DNA of 64,000 nt from an uncultured Clostridia bacterium (GTDB lineage Bacteria; Bacillota; Clostridia; Oscillospirales; Ruminococcaceae): assembly GCA_947627235.1 (NCBI GenBank), contig CANQVG010000002.1, positions 50,806 to 114,805 of the forward strand, read 5' to 3'. The translations under genes and the position numbers were made by a program. Numbering within the stretch: position 1 is the stretch's first letter; each line of letters begins with the position of its first letter. Of this stretch, positions 17,615-28,700 are shown piece after piece. Below the pieces are notes generated by a model that saw nothing but the letters and a program-made list of their open reading frames with translations, had not been told where the DNA came from and ran no database searches.

Positions 17615-18828
17615 ACGCGAGATTTGAAAAATCCGTTCTTTCGGGAGAAATCAGTGCTCCGCCTTCAAAAAGCATGGCGCACCGTCTGCTGATACTTGCA
17701 GCGCTGTCCGGCGGCAGGTGTAAAGTAGATAACCTTGACTATTCCGAGGACGTCCTTGCAATGCTGGACTGTCTTAAGGCGCTCGGCGCGTCGGTGAAAA
17801 CCGACGGCGGCACCGCCGAAATCGACGGCTCAGACTTTCTGAATGATCCCGCTTCCGACCTTTACTGCCGTGAAAGCGGCAACACTCTCAGATTTATGAT
17901 ACCGCTCTGTCTCACGACCGGCAGGAGGATAACACTTCACGGCTCTAAAAGGCTTATGGAGCGTCCGCAGTCGGTTTACGAGGAAATCTGCCGAAATAAC
18001 GGATTCCTGTACGAAAAGGGCGACGGCTGTGTGACGGTGCAGGGGAAAATCGAGACTTCCGACGGCTGCACTCGCACTCATATTAGCGGTTCCATATCGA
18101 GCCAGTTTATCACCGGCATGATCTTCGCGCTTCTGAATGTCGGGGGACATCACTGCATCTATGTCGACGAGCCTTTTGAGAGCCGCTCATATGTCGAGCT
18201 TACCGCTGCGGCGGTTAAGGAGTTCGGCGGCAGCATCAGGTTTATTGATCCCGATAATATTATAGTCGTTGAGGGCAAAACACTGAGTCCGCATGATGTT
18301 ACGGTCGAGGGAGATTACTCAAACGCCGCTTTTCTGGACGCTTTCAACTGCGTCGGAAGCAGTGTAAAGGTAAACGGCTTGTCACTCAAAAGCGTTCAGG
18401 GAGACCGAGTTTACAGGCAGCATTTTGCCGCGCTTATGAACGGCTGCCCGACTATAGACATCTCCGACTGTCCCGACCTCGGACCGATACTCATAGCGCT
18501 CGGAGCGCTTTTGAGCGGCTGCAAGCTCACCGGTACACGCCGTCTTTCTATGAAAGAGAGCGACCGCGGCGCCGCTATGCAGAATGAGCTTATCAAGTTC
18601 GGGCTTGAAATAGAGGTCGGGGAAAACGAGATAATTGTGCCCAAGCGTGAATTGATGAGTCCGCTTACGCCGCTCAGCGGTCACAACGACCACAGAATAG
18701 TTATGGCGCTTTCGGTGATGTGCAGCGTCTTAGGCGGCGAAATTGAGGGCGCGGAAGCCATCCGAAAGACCTATCCGAGGTTTTTTGAGGACATAAAATC
18801 TCTCGGCGCAAAAGTCGAGCTTATATAG
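17611..18828 (+). CDS. aroA: 3-Phosphoshikimate 1-carboxyvinyltransferase (EPSP synthase)
   Basis: Adds enolpyruvate from PEP to shikimate 3-phosphate. The 405-residue product carries PPSKSMAHRLLILAALSGG, YCRESGNTLRFMIPL (replacing the commoner GNAGTA-type loop of class I enzymes), GSISSQFITGMIFALL, EGDYSNAAFLDAF with the catalytic Asp region, KESDRGAAM and HNDHRIVMALSVM. The loop is closer to the class found in Clostridia than to E. coli AroA. The upstream gene overlaps by four bases. Confidence 0.95.
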   Translation: MNARFEKSVLSGEISAPPSKSMAHRLLILAALSGGRCKVDNLDYSEDVLAMLDCLKALGASVKTDGGTAEIDGSDFLNDPASDLYCRESGNTLRFMIPLCLTTGRRITLHGSKRLMERPQSVYEEICRNNGFLYEKGDGCVTVQGKIETSDGCTRTHISGSISSQFITGMIFALLNVGGHHCIYVDEPFESRSYVELTAAAVKEFGGSIRFIDPDNIIVVEGKTLSPHDVTVEGDYSNAAFLDAFNCVGSSVKVNGLSLKSVQGDRVYRQHFAALMNGCPTIDISDCPDLGPILIALGALLSGCKLTGTRRLSMKESDRGAAMQNELIKFGLEIEVGENEIIVPKRELMSPLTPLSGHNDHRIVMALSVMCSVLGGEIEGAEAIRKTYPRFFEDIKSLGAKVELI

Positions 18829-18845
18829 AAAAGGAAAACACAAAA

Positions 18846-19706
18846 ATGATAATTGATGTAAAAAAGAACATTCTCATAGTCGGACTCGGACTTATAGGCG
18901 GAAGCTATGCCGAAGCGCTCAAACGCTACGGTTTCAGAGTTACCGCGATAACCCGTTCCCGTAAGTCGATTGACTACGCTCTCAAAAAGGGTCTTATAGA
19001 CGAGGGAGCCGCAGAGGTTGACCCGCGTCTCGTTTCTGAGGCGGACATCGTCGTCTTTGCGCTTTATCCGCACGTTTTCGTCGAGTGGATAGAAAATAAC
19101 CAGCGTCTTTTCAAGCCGGGAGCGCTGATAACCGACGTCACCGGTGTAAAAGGCTCGGTGGTTTATAAGGTTCAGGATATTCTCAGACCCGACTGCGAGT
19201 TTATCGCCGCCCACCCGATGGCGGGGCGTGAGGTTTACGGCGTTGAGAATGCCACGTCGCGCATCTTCCACGGCGCGAATTATATCGTCACCCCGACCGC
19301 AAAGAATACCCCAGAGGCGATAGAAACCTGCCGCGAGCTCGGGCTGCTTTTGGGCTTTGCAAATATATGCGAACTCAGTCCGGAGGAGCACGACGAGATG
19401 ATAGGCTTTGTCTCGCAGCTCACACACTGCATCGCTGTCAGCCTTATGACCTGCAACGACGCCGAGAACATCGAGCAGTTTACCGGCGACTCTTTCCGCG
19501 ACCTCACTCGTATCGCGAAGATAAACGACCTTATGTGGAGCGAGCTGTTTATGTCCAACAAAAAGGCGCTTTTAGACCAGATGAACCTGTTTCTTAAGCA
19601 GTTCTGCAAGCTTCGCGATATGATTGAATCGGGCGACGTCGACGGAATGAGGGAAATGATGCGCTATTCAAGCGAGCGCAGAGAAAAATTTGACATTCGC
19701 AGATAA
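18846..19706 (+). CDS. tyrA: Prephenate dehydrogenase
   Basis: Oxidises prephenate to 4-hydroxyphenylpyruvate for tyrosine. The 286-residue product has an N-terminal NAD motif, LIVGLGLIGGSYAEALKR, then TDVTGVKGSVV, AAHPMAGREVYGVENA and SQLTHCIAVSL with the catalytic His region. It has no C-terminal ACT domain, so feedback inhibition by tyrosine through that domain is not expected; the leader attenuator may supply control instead. AAAAGGA precedes ATG 18846. No prephenate dehydratase (pheA) is in the window. Confidence 0.94.
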   Translation: MIIDVKKNILIVGLGLIGGSYAEALKRYGFRVTAITRSRKSIDYALKKGLIDEGAAEVDPRLVSEADIVVFALYPHVFVEWIENNQRLFKPGALITDVTGVKGSVVYKVQDILRPDCEFIAAHPMAGREVYGVENATSRIFHGANYIVTPTAKNTPEAIETCRELGLLLGFANICELSPEEHDEMIGFVSQLTHCIAVSLMTCNDAENIEQFTGDSFRDLTRIAKINDLMWSELFMSNKKALLDQMNLFLKQFCKLRDMIESGDVDGMREMMRYSSERREKFDIRR

Positions 19707-19743
19707 AAGTAGTATGCTGTCTTTGAAAGGATGATATGAATAT

Positions 19744-20772
19744 ATGAATATGGTTTTTGAACGCAAGCTTCCGATTCCTCAGGAGGTTAAGGAAATGTTT
19801 CCGCTTTCTGAGGAGCTTAGAGGCGTAGTTAAAAAGCGCGCCGAGGAGCTTGCGGACATTTTTACTGGCAAGTCGGACAAATTCATACTTATAATAGGTC
19901 CCTGCTCGGCTGATAATGCCGACAGCGTTCTCGATTACATTTCGCGTCTGCGTGAGGTTCAGGAAAAGGTCAGGGACAAAATTTTTATCATCCCGAGGAT
20001 ATACACCGGTAAGCCCCGTACCACCGGCGACGGCTACAAGGGTCTTCTGCACCAACCCGACCCCAACGAAAAGCCAGACATGTTTAAAGGCATTGTCGCG
20101 ATAAGGAATCTGCATATGCGCGCATTGAGCGAGAGCGGTTTTTCCTGTGCCGACGAGATGCTGTATCCGGAGAACCACAGATATCTGAGCGATATACTGG
20201 GATATGTCGCCGTCGGAGCGCGTTCGGTTGAGGACCAGCACCACCGTCTTACAGCGAGTGGGCTGAATATACCGGTCGGTATGAAGAATCCCACAAGCGG
20301 CGATATATCCGTTATGCTTAATTCCATAGCCGCCGCGCAGCATAAACACACCTTTATCTATCGCGGCTGGGAGGTCCATTCTCAGGGCAACCCGCTTGCC
20401 CACGCGATTTTGCGGGGATATGTCAACAAGCATGGTCAGTCGATGCCCAACTATCACTATGAAGACCTGCTGCATCTCAGCGAGGCATACGAGGCGAGCG
20501 GTCTTCTGAATCCCGCGCTCATTATTGATACAAACCACTCCAACTCCGGCAAGGACGCACTTCAGCAGCCGAGAATCTGCAAAGAGGTGCTGTATAGCTG
20601 CCGCCATTCCGACAGCATAAAGAAGCTCGTCAAGGGCTTTATGATAGAGAGCTACATAGAGGACGGCTCTCAGAAAATAGGCGAATGTATATACGGCAAA
20701 TCTATAACCGATCCCTGTCTCGGTTGGGAGAAGTCCGAAAAGCTGATATACGACATTGCAGAGCTTGTTTGA
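19744..20772 (+). CDS. aroF: 3-Deoxy-7-phosphoheptulonate synthase, AroF/G/H type
   Basis: Committing step of the shikimate pathway, joining PEP and erythrose 4-phosphate. The 342-residue product is class I-alpha: LIIGPCSADNADSVLDYI, RIYTGKPRTTGDGYKGL, GARSVEDQHHRLTASGLNIP, GMKNPTSGD, IDTNHSNSGKD and KGFMIESYIEDGSQ. AAAGG lies upstream, but two tiny start-stop frames (ATG 19731, ATG 19736) sit between it and ATG 19744; the second one's stop overlaps this start. ATG 19750 is also possible. It is the last gene of the aromatic operon, although it encodes the first enzyme. Confidence 0.95.
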   Translation: MNMVFERKLPIPQEVKEMFPLSEELRGVVKKRAEELADIFTGKSDKFILIIGPCSADNADSVLDYISRLREVQEKVRDKIFIIPRIYTGKPRTTGDGYKGLLHQPDPNEKPDMFKGIVAIRNLHMRALSESGFSCADEMLYPENHRYLSDILGYVAVGARSVEDQHHRLTASGLNIPVGMKNPTSGDISVMLNSIAAAQHKHTFIYRGWEVHSQGNPLAHAILRGYVNKHGQSMPNYHYEDLLHLSEAYEASGLLNPALIIDTNHSNSGKDALQQPRICKEVLYSCRHSDSIKKLVKGFMIESYIEDGSQKIGECIYGKSITDPCLGWEKSEKLIYDIAELV

Positions 20773-20805
20773 CACAAAAATGCCGTAATTTTTCCCGAAA
20801 GGGTC

Positions 20806-20840
20806 TTGACAAATCCGGATAAATGCTGCATAATATGCAG
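20806..20840 (+). promoter_or_regulatory. argG promoter with overlapping palindrome, candidate ArgR operator
   Basis: TTGACA (20806-20811), a 17-base spacer and CATAAT (20829-20834). A perfect 15-base palindrome, CTGCATAATATGCAG (20826-20840), covers the -10 box, and a related TATTGCATA occurs 15 bases on. AT-rich palindromes over the -10 are typical of arginine-repressor sites. That this one binds ArgR is inference. Confidence 0.65.
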
Positions 20841-20876
20841 AAGAAATTTTAAATATTGCATATTAGGAGGACAAAT

Positions 20877-22103
20877 ATGAATAAAGATTGCATAAAAAAG
20901 GTTGTACTTGCATATTCGGGAGGACTTGATACTTCCATCATAATCCCGTGGCTCAAGGAAAACTACAACAACTGCGAGGTCATAGCGGTGTCGGGCAACG
21001 TCGGTCAGGCTGACGAGCTCGAGGGACTTGAAGAAAAGGCTCTCAAAACCGGCGCCTCTAAGCTCTATGTTCTCGACCTCACCGACGAGTATGTCGACGA
21101 ATACATAATTCCTACGATGAAAGCTGGGGCCGTATACGAGGAATATCTTCTCGGAACGTCACATGCCCGTCCCTGCATCGCGAAAGGGCTTGTAGAGATA
21201 GCTCTCAAGGAGGGCGCCGACGCTATTGTCCACGGCTGCACCGGCAAGGGCAACGATCAGGTCAGATTCGAGCTTGCCATAAAGCACTTTGCGCCGAATA
21301 TGCCGATAATCGCTCCGTGGCGCGAGTGGAGCATAAAGTCCCGCGACGAAGAGATAGACTACGCCGAAGCGCACAACGTCCCGCTTAAAATCAACCGCGA
21401 GACCAACTACTCCAAGGATAAAAACCTCTGGCATCTTTCGCACGAGGGTCTCGACCTCGAGGACACTGGCAACGAGCCGATGTATGAAAAGCCGGGCTTC
21501 CTTGAAATGGGCGTAAGTCCCGTTCTTGCGCCCGACAAGCCGGAGTATGTCGAGATAGAGTTTGAAAAGGGCGTTCCCGTTTCGCTCAACGGCGAGAGGC
21601 TCAAGGCAAAGGATATAATCCTCAAGCTCAATGAAATCGGCGGCAGAAACGGTATAGGACTTCTTGATATCGTAGAGAACCGTCTTGTCGGAATGAAATG
21701 CCGCGGCGTATACGAGACTCCCGGCGGAACCGTTCTTTATAAAGCCCACAGTGTGCTTGAGAGCATCTGCCTCGACAAGATGACGCTTCACGAAAAGCAG
21801 CGTCTTTCCATCACCTTTGCGGAGCTTGTCTATAACGGTCAGTGGTTTACCCCGCTCAGAGAAGCTCTTTCCGCATTTGTTGACAAAACTCAGGAGCGCG
21901 TGACCGGCAAGGTTCGACTCAAGCTCTACAAGGGCAATATGATTAACGCCGGCGTCTGGAGCGACTACAGTCTCTACAGCGAGGAGATAGCCACTTTCGG
22001 CGAGTCGGATTACGACCAGAAGGACAGCGCGGGCTTCATCAATCTCTACGGTCTGCCGATAAAGGTTCAGGCCGTCGTAGACGCCAAGAACAAGGATAAG
22101 TGA
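20877..22103 (+). CDS. argG: Argininosuccinate synthase
   Basis: Joins citrulline and aspartate with ATP. The 408-residue product has [19 protein letters not shown] (N-type ATP pyrophosphatase loop), [30 protein letters not shown] and [14 protein letters not shown] chose ATG 20877, eight bases after TTAGGAGG. It heads argG-argH-argF. Confidence 0.97.
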   Translation: MNKDCIKKVVLAYSGGLDTSIIIPWLKENYNNCEVIAVSGNVGQADELEGLEEKALKTGASKLYVLDLTDEYVDEYIIPTMKAGAVYEEYLLGTSHARPCIAKGLVEIALKEGADAIVHGCTGKGNDQVRFELAIKHFAPNMPIIAPWREWSIKSRDEEIDYAEAHNVPLKINRETNYSKDKNLWHLSHEGLDLEDTGNEPMYEKPGFLEMGVSPVLAPDKPEYVEIEFEKGVPVSLNGERLKAKDIILKLNEIGGRNGIGLLDIVENRLVGMKCRGVYETPGGTVLYKAHSVLESICLDKMTLHEKQRLSITFAELVYNGQWFTPLREALSAFVDKTQERVTGKVRLKLYKGNMINAGVWSDYSLYSEEIATFGESDYDQKDSAGFINLYGLPIKVQAVVDAKNKDK

Positions 22104-22122
22104 TTTTTAAGGAGGAAAAGGA

Positions 22123-23517
22123 ATGGCAAAGCTCTGGCAGGGCGTGACCGAAGGCGTCACCTCCAAGGTGGCGGACGATTTCAATTCCTCAATATCCTTT
22201 GATTCGAGAATGTTCCGCGAGGACATCTCGGGGAGCGTCGCCCACGCGAAGATGCTTGCAAAATGCGGGATAATCTCGGAAGACGAGAAAAATGAAATCA
22301 TCGCAGGGCTTTTCGGAATCCTCGAAGACCTCGAATCGGGTACGCTAAGAATCGACCCCGACTGTGAGGACATACATATGTTTGTCGAGCAGGTGCTGAC
22401 CGAAAGGATAGGGGATTCGGGGAAGAGACTTCACACCGCGCGTTCGCGCAATGATCAGGTCGCGCTCGACTTAAGGCTTTATCTGAGGAGCGAGATTGAT
22501 TCGCTGACTGAGATGATAAAGCGCGCCGCCGATACGCTCGTCAAAAAGGCGGAGGAGTACAAAACCGCCGTAATGCCGGGCTATACTCATCTTCAGCGCG
22601 CGCAGCCGATACTGTTTTCGCACCACCTTCTTGCATACTGCATGATGCTTCTCAGGGACGCCGACAGGCTTTCAGACTGCCGCAAAAGGCTCAACGTCAG
22701 CCCTATAGGCTGCTGCGCCCTTGCCGGAACGACGTACGGCACCGACCGCCGTTACGAAGCGGAGCTTCTCGGTTTTTCCGACGTCTGCCGCAATTCTATG
22801 GACGGCGTCTCCGACCGCGACTTTGCGCTCGAGCTTCTGAGTAACATTTCAATAATAATGACGCATCTGTCCCGCTTCTGCGAGGAGCTTATACTCTGGT
22901 CGAGTTGGGAGTTCAGATTTGCCGAGCTTTCGGATAACTTTACTACCGGTTCGTCGATTATGCCCCAGAAGAAAAACCCTGATATGGCAGAGCTTATCCG
23001 CGGTAAAACGGGGCGGGTATTCGGCGACCTGACGACGCTTCTTACGGTGCTCAAAGGGCTTCCGCTCGCTTACAACAAGGATATGCAGGAGGACAAGGAG
23101 GCTGTCTTTGACGCCGTCGACACCGTTAAAGCATGTCTTAACGTGTTTATACCTATGATTTGCGAGATGAAGGCCCGACCCGACAATATGCTGAGAGCCG
23201 CTCAGACCGGCTTCATAAACGCCACCGACCTTGCCGACTATCTTGTCCGCAAGGGGATGCCTTTCCGTTCTGCGTATAAAATCGCGGGGCAGGCAGTCGC
23301 AAAGTGCCAGACTCAGGGCTGCGTTCTTGAAACTCTGCCGCTTGAGGAGTATAAAGTCCTAAGCGAGCTGTTTGACTCAGACCTATACGCCGACATCGAC
23401 CTCAAAAACTGTGTTGAAAAGCGGATTTCCGATGGAGGGACATCGCTAAAGTCGGTCGAGGAGCAGATAGCATACGTCAAAGAAAAACTATCCGACATTA
23501 AGGAGGACAACATATGA
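22123..23517 (+). CDS. argH: Argininosuccinate lyase
   Basis: Splits argininosuccinate to arginine and fumarate. The 464-residue product shows the fumarase/aspartase-superfamily signatures: [36 protein letters not shown] and the mobile loop [23 protein letters not shown] precedes ATG 22123, and the stop overlaps argF by four bases. Confidence 0.97.
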   Translation: MAKLWQGVTEGVTSKVADDFNSSISFDSRMFREDISGSVAHAKMLAKCGIISEDEKNEIIAGLFGILEDLESGTLRIDPDCEDIHMFVEQVLTERIGDSGKRLHTARSRNDQVALDLRLYLRSEIDSLTEMIKRAADTLVKKAEEYKTAVMPGYTHLQRAQPILFSHHLLAYCMMLLRDADRLSDCRKRLNVSPIGCCALAGTTYGTDRRYEAELLGFSDVCRNSMDGVSDRDFALELLSNISIIMTHLSRFCEELILWSSWEFRFAELSDNFTTGSSIMPQKKNPDMAELIRGKTGRVFGDLTTLLTVLKGLPLAYNKDMQEDKEAVFDAVDTVKACLNVFIPMICEMKARPDNMLRAAQTGFINATDLADYLVRKGMPFRSAYKIAGQAVAKCQTQGCVLETLPLEEYKVLSELFDSDLYADIDLKNCVEKRISDGGTSLKSVEEQIAYVKEKLSDIKEDNI

Positions 23518-24503
23518 TTTCTCTCAAAGGCAGGAGCTTTCTCAGGCTGCTTGATTTCACCCCCGATGAGATAGACGGGCTTTTAAACGCCGCCGCCGAG
23601 CTAAAATCGCTCAAAAAGGCGGGGATTCCCCACAAATATCTCGAAGGAAAAAACGTCGCGCTAATATTTGAGAAGACTTCTACCCGCACACGCTGTTCTT
23701 TTGAGGTGGCAGCCGCCGACCTCGGAATGCACGCGGTATATCTCGACCCGAAAAGCTCTCAGATAGGCAAAAAAGAGTCGATTCCCGACACGGCGCGCGT
23801 CCTCGGCAGAATGTTTGACGGCATCGAGTACCGCGGCTTCGGGCAGGAGCTTGCCGACAGCCTTGCTAAATATTCCGGCGTTCCCGTATGGAACGGTCTG
23901 ACCAACGAGTTTCACCCGACCCAGATTCTTGCTGATTTTCTCACTATACGCGAGCATCTCGGCAGACTCAAGGGAGTAAAGCTCGTTTATGCCGGCGACG
24001 CGAGATATAATATGGGCAACTCACTTATGGTAGGCTGCGCCAAAATGGGCATGCACTTTGTCGCCTGCTCTCCGAAGGGCTATTTCCCCGACGGCGAGCT
24101 TGTTGCCGAGTGCCGCAATGTGGCGAAAACCACCGGTGCGACCCTTGAATTTATCGAGGATATCAAAACGGCAGTCTCGGGAGCCGATGTCATTTACACC
24201 GACGTATGGGTCTCAATGGGTGAGCCAGACGAGGTCTGGGCTGAGAGGATAAAGGATCTTATGCCATATCAGGTCAATGCCGAAATGATGGCGCTCACCG
24301 GCAAGAAGACTCTGTTTATGCACTGTCTGCCCGCTTTCCACGACCTCAAGACCGAAATCGGCAGGGAGATGTACGAAAAATTCGGATATGACTGTCTTGA
24401 AGTCACCGACGAGGTATTTGAGTCGGAGGCTTCGGTGGTATTTGACGAAGCCGAGAACAGGCTTCACACAATCAAAGCCGTAATGGCCACTACATTGATT
24501 TAA
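23514..24503 (+). CDS. argF: Ornithine carbamoyltransferase
   Basis: Forms citrulline from ornithine and carbamoyl phosphate. The 329-residue product has the carbamoyl phosphate site [27 protein letters not shown], the ornithine loop VSMGE, and [10 protein letters not shown]. Citrulline then feeds ArgG and ArgH from the same operon, while carAB starts 160 bases downstream. Confidence 0.96.
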   Translation: MISLKGRSFLRLLDFTPDEIDGLLNAAAELKSLKKAGIPHKYLEGKNVALIFEKTSTRTRCSFEVAAADLGMHAVYLDPKSSQIGKKESIPDTARVLGRMFDGIEYRGFGQELADSLAKYSGVPVWNGLTNEFHPTQILADFLTIREHLGRLKGVKLVYAGDARYNMGNSLMVGCAKMGMHFVACSPKGYFPDGELVAECRNVAKTTGATLEFIEDIKTAVSGADVIYTDVWVSMGEPDEVWAERIKDLMPYQVNAEMMALTGKKTLFMHCLPAFHDLKTEIGREMYEKFGYDCLEVTDEVFESEASVVFDEAENRLHTIKAVMATTLI

Positions 24504-24508
24504 ATTTT

Positions 24509-24539
24509 TACATCGCTCTCAAAGAGCGATGTATTTTTG
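24509..24539 (+). terminator. Terminator of argGHF
   Basis: Eleven-base perfect arms TACATCGCTCT (24509-24519) and AGAGCGATGTA (24523-24533) with a 3-base loop, followed by TTTTTG. Confidence 0.92.
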
Positions 24540-24577
24540 TGCATAACATAGAATTTGAAAAACTTGTCGTCTTTAGG

Positions 24578-24606
24578 TTGAACTTGAAATGAATTTATGG
24601 TATACT
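24578..24606 (+). promoter_or_regulatory. carA promoter
   Basis: TTGAAC (24578-24583), a 17-base spacer and TATACT (24601-24606), 60 bases before carA. The spacer holds TGAATTTAT, which resembles half an arginine box; this is weak. Confidence 0.7.
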
Positions 24607-24665
24607 TTTCTGTTGACAAAGCGGTGCGAGCCGCCGCTAAAATAAAGGAAGGACGGAAATAATGT

Positions 24666-25754
24666 ATGAACGGGATTCACATTTCTAAACGCGCTTATCT
24701 GGTACTTTCCAACGGAACTGTCTTCGAGGGTCAAAGAATAGGGGCTGAGGGTGAGAGCATCGGCGAACTCGTCTTTACGACGGGTATGACGGGCTACCTT
24801 GAAACCCTCACCGACCCGAGCTACTGCGGGCAGATAGTAATGCAGACTTTCCCGCTTATCGGCAACTACGGGGTGATTTCTCCCGACTTTGAGGGCGAGA
24901 CTGCCGTCAAGGGCTATGTTGTCAGGGAGCTTTGCGATTATCCCTCGAATTTCAGAGCAGAGTATAAGCTTGACAGGTTCCTGAAAGAACATAATATCCC
25001 CGGTATCGCCGGAGTTGACACAAGAGAGATAACGAGAATAATCCGTGAGGAAGGCGTTATGAACGCAAAGATCTGCGACGCGCCTCCCGCGGAGCTTGAC
25101 GAAATAGCTTCCTACAGCGTTAAAAACGCTGTTGCTGAGGTGAGCTGCCGTGAGCCGTCGGTTTACCCTGCGGAGGGCGAAAGAAAATTCCGCGTCGCGC
25201 TGATGGATTACGGCGCAAAGCGAAATATTATCAGGTGTCTTCAGATGAGGGGATGCGAGGTTACGGCTTTCCCGCAGAGCGCAAGGGCGGAGGAAGTTCT
25301 CGCTATGAAGCCCGACGGCATAATGCTTTCCAACGGTCCGGGCGACCCCGAGGAGAACATTGCCGCGATAGCGGAGCTTAAAAAGCTTATAGGAAAGGTT
25401 CCGGTTTTCGGGATATGCCTTGGTCATCAGCTCACCGCACTCGCTATGGGCGGAAAGACCGTCAAGCTTAAATACGGTCACAGAGGAGCGAACCAGCCCG
25501 TCAAGGATATGGTCGGCGGGAGGACGTATATCACCAGCCAGAACCACGGCTACGCGGTAGTGTCGGACAGCCTTAAGAGCGTAGGAACCGAGACCTTTAT
25601 CAATGCAAACGATCTTAGCTGCGAGGGTATGGAGTATCCCGGTAAAAACTGCTTCACGGTGCAGTTCCACCCCGAGGCGTGCGGAGGGCCGCGCGACACG
25701 GCGTTTTTGTTCGACAGATTTATTTCAATGATGGGGGGCGAGTGCAATGCCTAA
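24666..25754 (+). CDS. carA: Carbamoyl phosphate synthase small subunit
   Basis: Glutaminase subunit that feeds ammonia to CarB. The 362-residue product has an N-terminal CarA domain (FTTGMTGYLETLTDPSY, GIAGVDTREITRIIRE) and a class I amidotransferase with LSNGPGDPEE, FGICLGHQ (nucleophile Cys) and QFHPEACGGPRD (His-Glu). Start ATG 24666 follows AAGGACGG. It overlaps carB by eight bases, so the two are translated together. Confidence 0.97.
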   Translation: MNGIHISKRAYLVLSNGTVFEGQRIGAEGESIGELVFTTGMTGYLETLTDPSYCGQIVMQTFPLIGNYGVISPDFEGETAVKGYVVRELCDYPSNFRAEYKLDRFLKEHNIPGIAGVDTREITRIIREEGVMNAKICDAPPAELDEIASYSVKNAVAEVSCREPSVYPAEGERKFRVALMDYGAKRNIIRCLQMRGCEVTAFPQSARAEEVLAMKPDGIMLSNGPGDPEENIAAIAELKKLIGKVPVFGICLGHQLTALAMGGKTVKLKYGHRGANQPVKDMVGGRTYITSQNHGYAVVSDSLKSVGTETFINANDLSCEGMEYPGKNCFTVQFHPEACGGPRDTAFLFDRFISMMGGECNA

Positions 25755-28700
25755 GGACTTAAGCATAAAAAAGGTTCTCGTTATCGGCTCGGGACCTATT
25801 ATCATAGGTCAGGCTGCGGAATTTGACTATGCGGGAGCGCAGGCTTGCCGCGTACTTCGGTCGGAGGGTATAAACGTCGTACTTGTAAACTCCAACCCTG
25901 CTACCATAATGACCGACAAGAACCTCGCCGACGAGATATATCTTGAGCCGCTCAACGCCGAGACAGTCGCGAGAATAATCGCCAAGGAGCGTCCCGACGG
26001 GCTTCTCGCGGGACTTGGCGGGCAGACGGGTCTTACAATCGCTATGCAGCTTTCGAGGGCGGGAGTTCTTGAAAAATATAATGTACGGCTGCTCGGCTCG
26101 GATATCGACGCCATAGACAAGGCTGAGGACCGCGAGCTTTTCCGCGACACTATGAAGGCAATCGGTCAGCCGGTTGTGCCGTCGGATATCACCCAGACCG
26201 TTGAAGGCGCGCTTGAAATCGCAGAAAAGATAGGCTATCCGGTCATTGTCCGACCCGCGTTCACGCTCGGCGGCTCGGGCGGAGGAATTGCCGCCGACGC
26301 CGGGGAGCTTGAAATCATCGCAAAGACGGGTATTGACGCCTCACCGATAACCCAGATTCTTGTGGAAAAATGTATCTCGGGCTGGAAGGAAATTGAGTTT
26401 GAGACTATGCGCGACGGCCTCGGAAACGTCATCGCTGTTTGCTCTATGGAAAACATTGACCCCGTCGGCGTCCACACCGGCGACTCCATTGTCGTAGCGC
26501 CAGCGCTTACCCTTGCCGACAAGGAGTATCAGATGCTCCGTTCCGCCTCTTTGGACATAATTTCATCAATAGGCATTGTCGGCGGCTGCAACTGTCAGTT
26601 TGCTCTCAATCCCGAGAGCTTTGAATACGCCGTTATCGAGGTCAACCCGAGGGTTTCGCGCTCGTCGGCGCTCGCCTCAAAGGCTACCGGATACCCGATA
26701 GCCAAGATAACCACAAAAATTGCCCTTGGCTACACCCTCGATGAAATTAAGAACGAAATCACCGGCAAGACATGCGCCTGCTTCGAGCCGACGCTTGACT
26801 ATGTTGTCGTGAAGTTCCCGAAGTGGCCGTTCGACAAGTTCAGCGGCTCCAACCGCAGCCTCGGCACTCAGATGAAGGCGACGGGCGAGGTTATGTCGAT
26901 TGCTCCGAGCTTTGAAATGGCGCTGCTTAAGGCTGTTCGCGGCGCGGAGATTTCGCTTGATTCCCTAAATGCCGCTCCGCTTTCGGACAAGCCTGTTTTG
27001 GAGAGGCTTCACGAGCAGAACGACCGCCGTATATTCACCGTTTTTGAAGCGTTGAAAAAGGGCGTATCCATAGAGGAAATCCACAGAATTACGATGATTG
27101 ACGAGTGGTTCCTCGCGAAGCTCAAGGGTCTTGCCGAGTTTGAAAACAGTATAGCGAACGGTCTTAAAGAGGGCGACTATCTTACCGCTAAGAAGCTCGG
27201 CTACACCGACGCCGCGATAAAGCGTCTGAGCGGCGAAAAGGAACTTCCCGGAATCGACTTCAGCTATAAGATGGTCGACACCTGCGGCGCCGAGTTCGAT
27301 GCCGTCACGCCGTACTTCTACTCCTGCTGCGAGACCTCCTGTGAGGCGCGCACATTCGCACGCTCCGGCAAGCCTGTTGTTATAGTCCTCGGCTCCGGAC
27401 CTATAAGAATCGGTCAGGGCATCGAGTTCGACTACAGCTCGGTTCACTGCGTATGGACTTTAAGGGAGCTCGGCTACGACGTCGTTATCGTCAATAACAA
27501 CCCCGAAACTGTCTCGACCGACTACGATACCGCGGACAGGCTGTATTTTGAGCCGCTCAGTCCCGAGGACGTAATGAATATAATCAAGGTCGAGAAGCCT
27601 GTTGGCGTAGTAGTGGCTTTCGGCGGTCAGACCGCTATAAAGCTCACAAAATTCTTGGACGAGCAGGGGATACGCATACTCGGCACCTCCGCTGAGAGTA
27701 TCGACATCGCGGAAGACAGGGCACGTTTTGACGGTCTTCTCGAGTCGCTCGGCATCTTAAGACCCAAGGGAATGGGCGTTTTAACAGAGCAGGAGGCGCT
27801 CGACGCCGCCGAAAGTCTCGGTTATCCTGTTTTGTTGAGACCTTCCTACGTCATCGGCGGTCAGAATATGACAATTTCGCGCACACCCGCGCACACTTCG
27901 AAATATATGCAGGCGATACTTGCGCAGGGCATCGAAAATCCGGTTTTGGTCGACAAATATATGCCCGGCATCGAGCTTGAGGTCGACGTCATTTCCGACG
28001 GCGAAGACGTCCTCATACCCGGAATTATGGAGCATATCGAGCGCGCGGGTATCCATTCGGGCGACTCTATAGCAGTATACCCGCCCTATAATCTCAGCGA
28101 CCGCTTCCTGAAAATAATCTGCGACTGCTCCGAGAAGCTTGCCCTCGGGCTCAAAACTCAGGGGCTTGTGAATATTCAGTATCTCATCTACGACGACAAG
28201 CTTTACGTCATAGAGGTCAACCCCCGCGCTTCGAGGACAGTTCCCTATATCAGCAAGGTCACCAATGTACCTATGGTCGACCTCGCTTCAAAGGTGATGC
28301 TCGGCGCAAAACTCCGCGACCTCGGCTTCGGTACGGGACTTCACAAGTCGCCGCCGTATTACGCCGTTAAGGTTCCGGTCTTCTCGTTTGAGAAGCTCTC
28401 CGACGCCAACTCAATTTTAGGTCCCGAGATGAAGTCCACGGGCGAGGTTTTGGGCATAGGAAAGACTATGGCTGAGGCGCTGTTTAAGGGGCTCACCGCC
28501 GCCGGCTTCTCGGTTCAGCCCGCGAAGACGCGCGAAAAGGGTGTTCTTATAAGCGTCGAGGAAAACGATTACGACGATACCATTTCGCTTGCAAAGCGTT
28601 TTTATGACCTCGGCATAGAAATTTACGCGACGGGCGGCACTGCCCGCGACATAGAGCAGCTCGGAATCCCGGTGCGCTCCGTTGCCGACGCAGGCGACAG

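Noticed and set aside
19731..19747. Three-codon start-stop frames (ATG ATA TGA and ATG AAT ATA TGA) before aroF
   Set aside because: Such short frames arise easily by chance in AT-rich spacers. Possible translational coupling is mentioned in the aroF entry only.
19594..20775. 393-codon minus-strand frame
   Set aside because: Antisense shadow of tyrA/aroF with no ribosome site or recognisable domain; the plus-strand genes are certain.
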